Positions 26,345 to 35,691 of a stretch of 64,000 nt of DNA are shown here, piece after piece. Positions within the stretch are counted from its first letter, which is position 1. Each line of letters begins with the position of its first letter. This DNA is from Enteractinococcus fodinae (lineage in GTDB: Bacteria; Actinomycetota; Actinomycetes; Actinomycetales; Micrococcaceae). The notes under the pieces were generated by a model that was not told the DNA's origin, did no database searches, and saw only the letters and a program-made list of their open reading frames with translations. Position numbers and translations under genes: made by a program. The DNA lies in assembly GCF_031458395.1 (NCBI RefSeq), contig NZ_JAVDYJ010000001.1:868001-932000 (forward strand), read 5' to 3'.

Positions 26345-28104
26345 GTACCGCACCGGTTTTAGATAAACCCGCACAGCAGGAACCCACATCGACCCCGCCG
26401 ACCCCCGGGAGTCCAAGGACCCTCAACATCCCGTCCTGGCGTGGCCTGCTGGCCACCGGCATTATGGCGGTTTTTATTATCGCCGCGATCTGGTCTGTGA
26501 TTGATCTGCGGATCAACCTTGCCACCCTGATCGACTCCTGGGATAACGCGACCAGGTTCTTCAGTAACGTTTTTCCGCTGGACTTCCCGAGCTGGGCTGA
26601 ACTGTGGGAGATGACTGCACTGACTTTAGCGATCGTCATCTCCGCGACGGTCCTGGGAGTCATTGTCTCGTTAATCGCGGCGCTCCTTGCCGCACGCCCC
26701 ACCTCAGATCATCCGGCGGTCCGTGCTGCAGCACGCTTTTTCATTGTGCTCATGCGGGCAGCCCCAGAACTGATTCTGGCAATCTTCTTCTTACGCGTCT
26801 TCGGATTCGGTTCGATCGCCGGGATTTTGGCGCTGGGGTTCACCTCGGTCGGGATGGTCGGCAAACTCTACGCCGATGCAATCGAAGACGCCGATGACGG
26901 ACCTCGACGAGCACTGCAAGCAAACGGCGCGACCCGGCTCCAACAAGTACTGGGCGCCACGATCCCCGGTGTCATGCCCGCGATCGTGGCCACGGGCCTC
27001 CATCGGTTTGATATCAATCTGCGAAACTCGGTGATCCTGGGTTGGGTCGGTGTCGGTGGCATTGGCCTGGAGCTCTCCACAGCATTGTCTATCCGGGACT
27101 ATGACAGGGGACTGGCCCTGGCAGTAGTCGTGCTGGCCTTATGTATTGTCACAGAAATCATCTCCGGGCTGTGGCGTTCTCGTCTCTTGGGTCGCAAAGC
27201 CGAACCCTCCCGCTTTGGCATCCTCTGGGGCGTGAACAAAATCCGAGGCCGTTACGCCAAGACAACTGCACAAGCACCGGACCGGCACGTCGCCGAAGCC
27301 CCACGGCCGGGAGTGGCAGACACCCGCACCCTGCGACCGTGGAACTTCGATCGTCTCACCCAGACATTCTTCACGACGCTGCTCATCGCTGTGATCGTGC
27401 TGTCCCTGTGGTACTCGGAAGTCAATTGGCAGCGCTTTTTCTCAGGCTTCCAAAACCTCCCCGAAGTCTTGGGCCGCTTCCTGCCCCCGGATCACGCTGG
27501 CAATCTTCAATTACTGCTTGAGCAATTGCTTGTGACACTACAAATTGCACTCGCCGGTACGCTGATCGGAGCCGTGCTGGCGTTACCGGTTGGGGTGCTG
27601 GCTGCCCGCAACGTGTCACCCAACCCGTCGGTGTCGAAGTTCTTCCGCGGCGTCATTGTAGTTACCCGCGGTATTCCCGAACTGATCTTGGCGATTATCT
27701 TTGTCATTATCTCGGGCATGGGTCCGGTGGCAGGCGCGCTGGCACTGGCCGTTGGCGCCATGGGGCTGCTGAGTAAACTTATTGCAGACTCACTGGAAGA
27801 AACTGATACCCGGGTCCAGCAGGCGCTTCGAGCCAATGGGGCCACGGAAACCCAGATCTTCTTCGGTTCGACCTTGCGGCAGGTGGCGCCGGCCGGCATT
27901 GCTCACGTGATCTACCAGCTCGACGTCAACTTCCGTTCGGCGACCTTGCTGGGTGTCGTCGGCGCCGGTGGTATCGGCTTCTACTTGCTCAACGCCAACC
28001 GGGTGTTGCAGTTTGAGGTTGTCACCTTCATCTTGGTGCTGATTATCATCGTGGTGCTCGCACTCGAAGCGATCGCAATTCTGTTGCGCAATATCGTCCG
28101 CTAG
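26341..28104 (+). CDS. phnE: double-length PhnE permease: two permease domains fused (system 1)
   Basis: 587 residues, about twice a normal PhnE (about 270). Two homologous halves are visible. The first has the EAA loop in AIEDADDGPRRALQANGATRL (about residues 180-200) and the second SLEETDTRVQQALRANGATETQ (about residues 480-501). Each half ends with the GxxGxGGIGL/GIGF segment. Fusing both halves gives the two-permease pore in a single chain. It transports organophosphonates or phosphite. Confidence 0.88.
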   Translation: MSTAPVLDKPAQQEPTSTPPTPGSPRTLNIPSWRGLLATGIMAVFIIAAIWSVIDLRINLATLIDSWDNATRFFSNVFPLDFPSWAELWEMTALTLAIVISATVLGVIVSLIAALLAARPTSDHPAVRAAARFFIVLMRAAPELILAIFFLRVFGFGSIAGILALGFTSVGMVGKLYADAIEDADDGPRRALQANGATRLQQVLGATIPGVMPAIVATGLHRFDINLRNSVILGWVGVGGIGLELSTALSIRDYDRGLALAVVVLALCIVTEIISGLWRSRLLGRKAEPSRFGILWGVNKIRGRYAKTTAQAPDRHVAEAPRPGVADTRTLRPWNFDRLTQTFFTTLLIAVIVLSLWYSEVNWQRFFSGFQNLPEVLGRFLPPDHAGNLQLLLEQLLVTLQIALAGTLIGAVLALPVGVLAARNVSPNPSVSKFFRGVIVVTRGIPELILAIIFVIISGMGPVAGALALAVGAMGLLSKLIADSLEETDTRVQQALRANGATETQIFFGSTLRQVAPAGIAHVIYQLDVNFRSATLLGVVGAGGIGFYLLNANRVLQFEVVTFILVLIIIVVLALEAIAILLRNIVR

Positions 28105-28174
28105 GTAGACCTGGGGCAGTTGTTCCAGGGCATGCTGCAGCTGCGTTGAGGGGGCAGTTATGAAAATGCGGGAG

Positions 28175-28678
28175 TCAGCGGACCTGAGCCTGGAAATATT
28201 CCTTTTGTGCGGGATAGTACTCCGAAAAATTCGGTAACGGTGCGTCACTCAGCGAGAGGACCAGCTGATCCAGGTAATACTCCCAGCCCGGGCCAATCTC
28301 TCCGACACTGGCTGGGTCTATGCCATACATCGTGAACAGCAGTTCGGTCTGAACAGGGCCACCGCGCAGTTCAATCGAAAGATCCCATGCGGTGTGCCCG
28401 TCTGCATCAAGGGTCTCGACGCGTAGCCAAGTGGGCGCCTGGCATGCAGTGATCCGGAAGTTCGTCCAAGGCTGGCCCTCCTCGAATCCAAGTTGGAGTT
28501 GCGCTGTTTCACCGATGGTACCGTTACCCTGCCACGTGCCGATCCACCGAGCTGTCGATTGAGCTTCGGTGATATGTGTCCAGGCGTCATTGAGGGCCAC
28601 CGGCAGCGACCGGGGCAACACCAGGTTACAACCCTTCCCAGCCGAAACGACCCGACCGGTAGGGACAGGGGAAGTCAT
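28175..28678 (-). CDS. SRPBCC/AHSA1-like ligand-binding protein
   Basis: 167 residues. LVLPRSLPVALNDAWTHITEAQSTARWIGTW is the opening strand and helix of the START/AHSA1 (SRPBCC) fold, WELSL... pattern follows (AWDLSIELRGG) and the long C-terminal helix GPGWEYYLDQLVLSLSD closes it. Such proteins hold hydrophobic ligands or assist other proteins. Transcribed alone, opposite to the phn genes. Confidence 0.75.
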   Translation of the reverse strand: MTSPVPTGRVVSAGKGCNLVLPRSLPVALNDAWTHITEAQSTARWIGTWQGNGTIGETAQLQLGFEEGQPWTNFRITACQAPTWLRVETLDADGHTAWDLSIELRGGPVQTELLFTMYGIDPASVGEIGPGWEYYLDQLVLSLSDAPLPNFSEYYPAQKEYFQAQVR

Positions 28679-28827
28679 ATAACTCAGCGTAGTGGATCAC
28701 AGATCTGCTGACTATAGGCAACCGGATTTTCACCCGGGTCCTATCCCGGGATGTCGTAGACTGGCGGTTTGAGGCCACACCGGAACTTCTGGAAGTGAGC
28801 CTCATATCCCGGGGAAGGAACGGTACT

Positions 28828-29847
28828 ATGCGGAGACCTGCGGAGCCAGGTGGGGAAGAGGACCCAGCTCGCCAGCGCTCGCCGGTCAGCCGGTTTGCGC
28901 GTTCGGTGCTGAGCCTGTTTGCAGCGCCTCGAGTCAATATGCGCGAAGACTATGAGAAGGTCCGACGGCTCCAGCGGCGTCTGACGGCCCCCACACGTTC
29001 GGTCACCAGAGCGACCGACCATTGGGTTCCATCCGATGATGGTACCCACGAGATCCCCGTGCGAGTATTCCACCCCAAAGCACGACTCCGCGACGATGTG
29101 CTGCTGTTCTTTCATGGCGGCGGGTGGGTCACTGGAGACATTGACAGCTATACCCCCACCTGTAGCCGGATGGCGGATCTGACCGGTTGCGTGGTCGTGG
29201 CGGTGGACTACCGGCTCGCCCCGGAATATCCTTTCCCGGCCGGACTACAGGACTGCTACCAAGTGGCCCGCGATCTGCTCGCCGACCCAACTCCTGCTGG
29301 AGTTGAAGACCCAGCCAACATTGTGCTCATCGGGGATTCGGCGGGCGGCAACCTTGCCGCGGTCGTCTCACTAATGCTGCGCGAACAGGGTCGCACACCA
29401 CCCAGTCGCCAAATCTTGTTGTATCCCGTCACGCACTGGGACCACAAACTGGAAACGTCTCCGTATGAATCGGTGCGATCCCACGGCACGGAGTACCGGT
29501 TGACCGCTGCAGAAATCCAGGCGTACTTTGAACTGTATGTTCCGGATGAACAGCAGCGACGCGACTGGAAGGTGGCACCACTGATGGCTCAGAACCTCAG
29601 CGACCAACCTGACACGCTGATTATCACCGCAGAACTGGACTTGTTGTGCGACGAAGGCGAAGACTACGGTCGAAAACTACAACAAGCTGGCAATGAGGTG
29701 GCGATCCATCGAGTAGATGAAGCCCTGCACGGGTTCATCGCGCTGCCCCGGATCTCTCGGTCAGTCCGGGAGGCCTATGAGGTGATTAACACCTTCTTGG
29801 ATAAGCATCCCGCACACCCTGAGTCCACCTCGGAGGTCACTCCATGA
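28828..29847 (+). CDS. HSL-family alpha/beta-hydrolase (esterase), first gene of a coupled trio
   Basis: 339 residues from ATG 28828 (GGAAGGA upstream). HGGG oxyanion loop at residues 96-99, GDSAGG nucleophile elbow (S171), TAELDLLCDEG acid region and ALHGF histidine: the complete hormone-sensitive-lipase set. It should hydrolyse esters of small or medium acyl groups. The stop overlaps the next start (ATGA), placing it in a three-gene operon with an acyltransferase and a DUF6320 protein. Confidence 0.85.
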   Translation: MRRPAEPGGEEDPARQRSPVSRFARSVLSLFAAPRVNMREDYEKVRRLQRRLTAPTRSVTRATDHWVPSDDGTHEIPVRVFHPKARLRDDVLLFFHGGGWVTGDIDSYTPTCSRMADLTGCVVVAVDYRLAPEYPFPAGLQDCYQVARDLLADPTPAGVEDPANIVLIGDSAGGNLAAVVSLMLREQGRTPPSRQILLYPVTHWDHKLETSPYESVRSHGTEYRLTAAEIQAYFELYVPDEQQRRDWKVAPLMAQNLSDQPDTLIITAELDLLCDEGEDYGRKLQQAGNEVAIHRVDEALHGFIALPRISRSVREAYEVINTFLDKHPAHPESTSEVTP

Positions 29848-31184
29848 CCCGACGCACGTGGGTACGACTCGATAACGCCTCGAATATTTTCCTAGCCGCA
29901 CGCAGCGAAACTGACCCAAAAGTGTTTCGGATCAGCGCAGACATGGACCACCAAGTCGACCCCGTGTTGTTACAGTCGGCTTTAGATACCACCTACGACC
30001 GCTATCACCTCTACCACGCTGTGCTGCGTCGAGCGATCTTCTGGTACTACCTGCAAGACAGCGATCTACGACCAACCGTCACCGAAGACACCAAATACAC
30101 ATGCGCACCAATCTATGATGCCAACCGCACGGGCCTGCTCTTCCGGGTGGTCTACTATCGCGAGCGCATCAGCCTCGAAGTCTTCCACGCTCTGTCCGAC
30201 GGCACCGGGGCCCTATGGTTTCTAACCGATCTGATCAGCGCCTACCTGCGGTTGCGTCACCCAGAACATCAGGCACTCGAAGACACCTCGACGGCTGAAC
30301 TCACCGCCCAACCCGGAGCCCACGAGGCAGCTCTGGCCCGCGGACTCACGGGAGACAGTTTCGCGCAGTACTTCCACCCCGCGACACCTCCCACACAACC
30401 TCACGACAAAGACAGCCTGCCGAAACCGCAGAAAGCTTTTCGGGTCAGTGGCACACGGACACCGGATTACCGGACTCGTGCCGTTGAGGTCACCATGCCG
30501 GCCAAAGACGTCCTGGCGCTGGCACGCGCCGAAGGTATCTCGCTGACGATGTATCTGACCGCGTTGTTTTTTGAAGCGATTCGCAGCTCGTCTGGAGGAC
30601 TCGGAAAATCCCAGACGCTCGCCGCAACGGTGCCGGTGAATCTTCGTCAATTTTTCCCATCGGTTTCGCCGCGAAACTTCTTTGCCACCGTTCGGGTGGA
30701 GCACACCTACGGGAAGGGCGATGACGACATCGGTTCGGTCGGTCGCAATCTCGACAACCAATTCCGTCCGCAGGCCACCCCCGAAGCGCTCGATAAAAAA
30801 CTGCGCCGGTTCGCGAAATTCGAGCGTTCGCCGTTACTGAGGGTCGTGCCCAGACCGCTGAAAGACACCATTCTGCGGGGTGTCAATTGGGTGAATAACC
30901 GCGGGTTGAGTGTCTCGGTGTCGAACTTGGGGCGCGTCACGCTACCAAAGCCAGCAGAAGACCACGTGGGTCGAATGGGATTCCACGTCTCAGCGGTCCG
31001 GCCCCAAATCTGCGTGATGTCCCACGCGGGGCATTTGAACGTCAGCTTCACCTCGCCATTTGTCGAAATGGACCACATCCGGCATTTTGTGCGCACACTG
31101 ACAGCACACGACATTCACGTCACGGTAGATGCCACCCGCGTCACCGAAGAAGAACTGACCCCGACCTCCGAATCCCAGCCATGA
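29844..31184 (+). CDS. condensation-fold (alcohol acetyltransferase-like) acyltransferase
   Basis: 446 residues. RISLEVFHALSDGTGALWFLTDLISAYL (about residues 108-135) carries the HxxxDG catalytic motif (H115, D119) of chloramphenicol-acetyltransferase/condensation domains. Residues about 280-300 (VPVNLRQFFPSVSPRNFFATVRVE) contain the second conserved region. Alone, without carrier domains, it should transfer an acyl group to an alcohol or amine, as in alcohol acetyltransferases and PapA-type enzymes. Start and stop both overlap neighbours (ATGA), so expression is stoichiometric with the esterase and DUF6320 protein. Confidence 0.8.
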   Translation: MTRRTWVRLDNASNIFLAARSETDPKVFRISADMDHQVDPVLLQSALDTTYDRYHLYHAVLRRAIFWYYLQDSDLRPTVTEDTKYTCAPIYDANRTGLLFRVVYYRERISLEVFHALSDGTGALWFLTDLISAYLRLRHPEHQALEDTSTAELTAQPGAHEAALARGLTGDSFAQYFHPATPPTQPHDKDSLPKPQKAFRVSGTRTPDYRTRAVEVTMPAKDVLALARAEGISLTMYLTALFFEAIRSSSGGLGKSQTLAATVPVNLRQFFPSVSPRNFFATVRVEHTYGKGDDDIGSVGRNLDNQFRPQATPEALDKKLRRFAKFERSPLLRVVPRPLKDTILRGVNWVNNRGLSVSVSNLGRVTLPKPAEDHVGRMGFHVSAVRPQICVMSHAGHLNVSFTSPFVEMDHIRHFVRTLTAHDIHVTVDATRVTEEELTPTSESQP

Positions 31185-31846
31185 AACACTGCGTTGACTG
31201 TCAGGCCGATATTGCCGGCACCTGGTCTCGCTGCCCGTTGTGTGCAACACCCACCACCGGGCAACCAACACCCAGTGGCTTTCCGGATGTACCGCTAGCC
31301 TTTTCCCGCCGACGTATCCTGAAGATCCTCTTCCTCAGCTCTATCGTGGTGATACTTGGATCGTTTGCCGCCCAACTGGTCTTCGACGCAAACGAAGCCG
31401 ATATCGGCATCCTCCGATCGCTCTGGTTGGGAATCACAGCGATGTGGTTAGTCGTCCTACTGGCCGTGCGCAAGCGCCGGAATGTAGCGAAAAACATTGT
31501 GTACCTGAACCTTGCGGTGGGGCTCATCTGTGTCTACTGGGACTATCTGACCGATTGGCACGGCTGGTCACTGGACTATGCCGTCCCCATCGTCTTGGCC
31601 GCTTCTATTGTGGCGCTCGTGATTACCGTCAGAGTGATGCGCATGGAAGTAGGGGAGTACATCGTTTACAGCGGTTTAACCGTCCTGTTGGGTTTGACTC
31701 CCATTGTGTTTCTCGTCTTCGGGTGGGTTTCCCAACCAATACCCTCGGCCATTTGTGCAGCCATCAGCATCATCGCCTTGGTGATGATGCAGGTGTATCG
31801 CGGAGCTGAAGTGCGCCATGAGTTAGCCAAACGACTCCATCTCTAA
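31181..31846 (+). CDS. DUF6320 zinc-ribbon membrane protein
   Basis: 221 residues. CVDC (C4, C7) and CPLC (C18, C21) in the first 25 residues make a zinc ribbon. About six hydrophobic helices follow (residues 45-215). This pattern is the DUF6320 family, which is found beside alcohol-acetyltransferase-like genes in other Gram-positives (from memory). It may hold or export the product of the two preceding enzymes. Function unknown. Confidence 0.7.
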   Translation: MKHCVDCQADIAGTWSRCPLCATPTTGQPTPSGFPDVPLAFSRRRILKILFLSSIVVILGSFAAQLVFDANEADIGILRSLWLGITAMWLVVLLAVRKRRNVAKNIVYLNLAVGLICVYWDYLTDWHGWSLDYAVPIVLAASIVALVITVRVMRMEVGEYIVYSGLTVLLGLTPIVFLVFGWVSQPIPSAICAAISIIALVMMQVYRGAEVRHELAKRLHL

Positions 31847-31923
31847 AAATCACCCTCCCCAAACCTGGAAATCAGCTGTACACTTTGCACAAAGATGCTG
31901 CACAGTCGGAAAGGACGGCAGCT

Positions 31924-32484
31924 ATGGGGATGTTGAATTACGCCGCAACAATCTCGCTCGATGGGTATATCGCTGACAGTGCCGGTGATTTTCAGTGGGC
32001 TGCCCCGAACGAAGACATCTTTGCCCTGCATTTAGCGCGGCTCTCAGGCGTGACTACCGAAATTTTAGGGCGCCGAACCTACCATCTGATGCAGTATTGG
32101 GAGGACCCGGCCCAGCGTGCCGAAATGACCGAAGCCGAACAGGACTTCGCGCAATACTGGCAGGACGTTCACAAGATCATCGTCTCCTCCACCCTCGCGG
32201 CAAGTCAAATGCGATCTGATCGGGATCGCTTACAACGCGATCTCTGCCTCGCAGACATCCGTCGTATAGTCGCTGCAACTGACGGCGTCGTCGAAATCTT
32301 TGGACCCACCACCGCAGCGGAAGCTATCCGGGCGTGTCTGGTAGATCAATTCGAATTTTTCGTCATCCCGATCGTGCTTGGTGGAGGACGCAAGGCGCTG
32401 CCCGAGGGAGCGTATCGTAAACTCAGGCTCGAAGACACCAGGACTTTTGCCAACGGTACCGTATACCTGCGATACGGGAGATAG
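31924..32484 (+). CDS. dihydrofolate-reductase-fold protein (RibD C-terminal-like)
   Basis: 186 residues from ATG 31924 (GAAAGGA upstream). LNYAATISLDGYIADSAGDFQW, EILGRRTYHLMQYWE and VEIFGPTTAAEAIRACLVDQF are the strands and helices of the RibD/DHFR-like reductase superfamily. Probably an NADPH-dependent reductase of unknown substrate. A close paralogue lies at 40816-41379. Confidence 0.8.
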   Translation: MGMLNYAATISLDGYIADSAGDFQWAAPNEDIFALHLARLSGVTTEILGRRTYHLMQYWEDPAQRAEMTEAEQDFAQYWQDVHKIIVSSTLAASQMRSDRDRLQRDLCLADIRRIVAATDGVVEIFGPTTAAEAIRACLVDQFEFFVIPIVLGGGRKALPEGAYRKLRLEDTRTFANGTVYLRYGR

Positions 32485-32495
32485 GACCCCGCCCC

Positions 32496-32981
32496 TTACG
32501 TCCTGCGCCATAACATCACACCGTGGGATTCCTTGCCTTCAACCTCGACAAAACCTTCACTGCGATACAGTTCTTTCGCTGGGTTGCCTGCATCTACCGA
32601 CAGGCTCAAACCGGGCAAGTCTCTGAACCGGGCGCCGTGTTGGATAGCGTGTATTAAGGCTCGACCTATACCTTCGCGGCGATACGACGGCGCTACCCAT
32701 AGGCTGACTTCGGGGATCTCAGCATCAACAAAACCCCACCCTGGAGCACTAGGTGGCAAATACAGCGCCCAGGCGACACCCACGGGTGTGTCACCCTCCA
32801 GTGCAACGAATCCGAAGTCGCCCCGCTCAGGAAACAGTTCGGTGTAGTAGACCATCTCCGGAGACGCGAGAACATCGGAGGCAGTAAAACGCTCGTCTTG
32901 CCAGTTGAAATTATCTACCGTGGCCCGCAAGAGTAACTCGCCCTCATCAGGGCGCAACGCACGAATAGTCACAGAAACCAT
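32496..32981 (-). CDS. GNAT-family N-acetyltransferase
   Basis: 161 residues from ATG 32981. TATCAT ends six bases before this ATG and there is no ribosome site, so the message may be leaderless. VSLWVAPSYRREGIGRALIHAIQHGAR carries the acetyl-CoA motif A (RREGIGRA), and AKELYRSEGFVEV is the motif B end. Acetylates an unknown amine. Intact, unlike the relic at 4030-4432, which belongs to another branch. Converges with the preceding reductase gene. Confidence 0.85.
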   Translation of the reverse strand: MVSVTIRALRPDEGELLLRATVDNFNWQDERFTASDVLASPEMVYYTELFPERGDFGFVALEGDTPVGVAWALYLPPSAPGWGFVDAEIPEVSLWVAPSYRREGIGRALIHAIQHGARFRDLPGLSLSVDAGNPAKELYRSEGFVEVEGKESHGVMLWRRT

Positions 32982-33215
32982 ACTTCGATGATAGACGCGC
33001 AGGCTGAACACCGGATCACAGGTGTGTGCTTTCGACGGATCGTAGCGATCCTTACCGGGCATAGGGCTCTTCAGAGGCTTACAGGTTTACGCAAGAGGTT
33101 TAAGCTGAATTCTAGTTGCGTCTCTGTCTTTCACTGTGGCTTCGTCATTACACGATCCACCTCTGGTGGGAGATATGAACGCATGATGCGCACCCCGCAG
33201 GTCTGGAGGACTACT

Positions 33216-34091
33216 GTGAAGCAACCGTTCCACGAAGCCCTACGAAAATTCGCCTTTCAGGATGGAGCGTTGAGCGATCTCACCACGCTCGACTGCCGCC
33301 AAACCCCTGGCTTCTTCACCAAGAAAGGCGAAACCAAAGGGAAGGCCGCTGGGCAGAAACGTCTCCAACGCGATGTTGAACGCCTTGCCAAGCTCCAGGA
33401 ACTGCTTTTCGCCAACGCCCAGGCGGCTGAGCTGCGCCGTTCCGTCCTGCTGGTCATGCAGGGCATGGACACCAGCGGTAAAGGAAGCACCATCACCCAC
33501 GTGGTCGGATCGATGAACCCGCAAGGCGTGCATCAGGTTGGGTTCAAGAAACCCACCGAAGAAGAACTCCGGCACGACTTTCTGTGGCGCATCCGCCGCG
33601 AGACGCCAAAGCACGGCGAAATCGGAGTCTTTGATCGCTCACACTACGAAGACGTCCTCATCCACCGAGTCGAAGAACTCACCCCACCGTCACGCCTGGA
33701 GCGTCGCTACGGTTCGATCCGACAATTTGAAAAAGAACTCGTCAGTAACGGCACGATCGTCGTCAAAGTCCTGCTGCATATAAGCCGGGAGGAACAATAC
33801 GAACGGCTTTCCAAACGCTTGGATAATCCAGAGAAGCACTGGAAATTCACACCCAGCGATGTGGATGCCCGCGAGAAATGGGACGAGTATATGGAGGCCC
33901 ACCAGCTAGCGCTCGAAGAAACCGATAAACCTGAAGCGCCCTGGTTTGTCATCCCAGCAGACCGGAAGTGGTACGCCCGGCTCGCCGTGCAGCAGCTGCT
34001 CATCGAGACGCTCGAATCTCTTGAACTGAGCTGGCCCGAGGCGACCTTCGACATTGAGGAACAGCGTAAACGGCTCGAAGCCAGCCGATAA
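33216..34091 (+). CDS. PPK2-family polyphosphate kinase
   Basis: 291 residues from GTG 33216 (GGAGGA five bases upstream); the frame is open for 76 more codons with no supporting site. Walker A-like MQGMDTSGKGSTI (about residues 85-97), Walker B FDRSHYEDVL, and the lid with basic residues. PPK2 enzymes move phosphate between polyphosphate and nucleotides, usually forming ADP/ATP or GTP. The class cannot be set by eye. Single-domain, about 290 residues as usual. Confidence 0.88.
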   Translation: MKQPFHEALRKFAFQDGALSDLTTLDCRQTPGFFTKKGETKGKAAGQKRLQRDVERLAKLQELLFANAQAAELRRSVLLVMQGMDTSGKGSTITHVVGSMNPQGVHQVGFKKPTEEELRHDFLWRIRRETPKHGEIGVFDRSHYEDVLIHRVEELTPPSRLERRYGSIRQFEKELVSNGTIVVKVLLHISREEQYERLSKRLDNPEKHWKFTPSDVDAREKWDEYMEAHQLALEETDKPEAPWFVIPADRKWYARLAVQQLLIETLESLELSWPEATFDIEEQRKRLEASR

Positions 34092-34107
34092 ACTGGTCAG
34101 TTCTGGC

Positions 34108-34542
34108 ATGAGCTCTCGAATCGCAAAGCAGCCACAGGGCGGCATTCGTTGGTTACTGCTCGTCCTTGCCATACTCAACGTGCTCAGCTGCGTTGCCGGG
34201 GTAGTGGGCCTGGTTGCCGCAGGGCCCGATCTGTTTGGTGAAGATATTCTGGCTGGCACCACGTTTGAGGATAACTATGGGCTGGCCGCGCTTGCTCTCG
34301 GTTTCGTCGGCCTCGTGCAGTTGACAGCACTCATTGTTCACCTCAGGAGGAGCCCGTGGCTGGGTGTCGCACATGCTTTCGCCGGCATGACCATGATGGT
34401 GTTTATCTTCGTCGAAGTCCTCATCATTGATACGTACTTCTTTTTACAACCGCTCTACTTTGCGCTCGGGGCTCTACAGCTGAGCTTGAGTCCATTGATG
34501 CGTGGCCTGCTGCCATCCAACTCACCGGACCATGAGAGCTAA
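34108..34542 (+). CDS. small hydrophobic membrane protein
   Basis: 144 residues from ATG 34108. Four hydrophobic stretches (residues about 15-35, 55-75, 85-110, 115-135) suggest an integral membrane protein. A short charged N-terminus faces the cytoplasm by the positive-inside rule. I do not recognise the family. It follows the PPK2 gene by 16 bases and is probably cotranscribed. Confidence 0.55.
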   Translation: MSSRIAKQPQGGIRWLLLVLAILNVLSCVAGVVGLVAAGPDLFGEDILAGTTFEDNYGLAALALGFVGLVQLTALIVHLRRSPWLGVAHAFAGMTMMVFIFVEVLIIDTYFFLQPLYFALGALQLSLSPLMRGLLPSNSPDHES

Positions 34543-34626
34543 GTCCCAAACGTGAGCCGTAGAAGAGCCAAACTGCGAGGCGTAGGGTGGAGAGGAACCC
34601 ACACTCCAAAGTGAAAGGTGAAGTTC

Positions 34627-35586
34627 ATGAAAGCTTGGCAATTCGTAGGAACAGATAAACCTCTAGAACTCAACGAGGTCCCAGAACCCACAGCGGGTCC
34701 TGGACAGGTCGTAGTCGAGGTCAAAGCCGCTGGCGTGTGCCACTCGGACGTGTCAGCACTTGATGATCCAGGCTGGATGGAGCTGTTTCAGCACGGCCTC
34801 CCACGCACGATGGGCCATGAAAACGCCGGAATCATCAGCGAAGTCGGCGAGGGCATGGAACAGTGGAAGGTCGGCGATCGGGTTGGTCTATCACCCATGA
34901 TGTCCGATGGGGACGCACTGGGTTACGGCAAATGGGATGGCGGCTTCGCCCCGAAACTTCTTGCCACTGAAGACAACCTCGTCGCCCTGCCGGATGAAGT
35001 GCCTTTCGATCTGGGTGCAATGGCAACGGACGCCGGGTTGACCGCATACCATGCCATGGTCACCAAGGGTGGTGCTAAGGAAGGTCTCAAAGTTGGCGTC
35101 ATCGGACTCGGTGGGCTCGGTTATATCGGTGCCCGCGTGGCAGCACTGCTGGGTGCCGAAGTCTATGGGGCGGAAATCAATCCGGAGACCCAAAAACTGG
35201 CTGACGAAATTGGCCTCAAAGACGTTGCGGATTCTATCGACGCCTTCAAGGACAAAGAACTTGACCTCATCGTCGACTACGCCGGTTTCGGCACCACGAC
35301 AGCCCAAGGCATCGAGACCCTGGGCAAATTCGGTACTTTTGTCCAGGTCGGCATGGGACGGCTTGAAGCGACCATCAGCACCTATACGATCATCATCAAT
35401 CAGCTGACGATCAAAGGTTCCCAGTCTGGAACCAAAGAGGACCTGGCTGAAATTTATGAACTGATGCGCTCTGGCAAGCTGAACCCTCCGATGAATCACA
35501 TCAAACACGAGGACATCCCAGAAGCAATTAACAAACTTCGCGAAGGTGGCGTGGTCGGCCGCTACATCGCCGAATACGACAACTAA
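34627..35586 (+). CDS. zinc-type alcohol dehydrogenase (MDR) without the structural zinc lobe
   Basis: 319 residues from ATG 34627 (GAAAGG eight bases upstream; a GTG at 34618 is in frame but too close to the site). AGVCHSD (C38) and GHENAG (H64, E65) give the catalytic zinc site, and VGVIGLGGLGYIGAR is the NAD(P)-binding loop. The four-cysteine lobe present in most zinc alcohol dehydrogenases, expected near residues 90-115, is replaced by SPMMSDGDALGYGKWDGG. It oxidises alcohols or reduces aldehydes with NAD(P). Ends in a good terminator. Confidence 0.82.
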   Translation: MKAWQFVGTDKPLELNEVPEPTAGPGQVVVEVKAAGVCHSDVSALDDPGWMELFQHGLPRTMGHENAGIISEVGEGMEQWKVGDRVGLSPMMSDGDALGYGKWDGGFAPKLLATEDNLVALPDEVPFDLGAMATDAGLTAYHAMVTKGGAKEGLKVGVIGLGGLGYIGARVAALLGAEVYGAEINPETQKLADEIGLKDVADSIDAFKDKELDLIVDYAGFGTTTAQGIETLGKFGTFVQVGMGRLEATISTYTIIINQLTIKGSQSGTKEDLAEIYELMRSGKLNPPMNHIKHEDIPEAINKLREGGVVGRYIAEYDN

Positions 35587-35599
35587 CTTCCGCTAGACC

Positions 35600-35646
35600 A
35601 AGAACCTCGGATGAGATGCACAAGGCGTCCCATCCGGGGTTCTTTT
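35600..35646 (+). terminator. Rho-independent terminator of the alcohol dehydrogenase gene
   Basis: Arms 35600-35613 and 35631-35644 pair over 14 positions with one T-G wobble, then TTTT to 35646. Lies 13 bases after the stop codon. Confidence 0.85.
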
Positions 35647-35691
35647 CGGTCACAGCTGAGTGCTACGGTTTGGTAGCTATGATGGGGCGCT

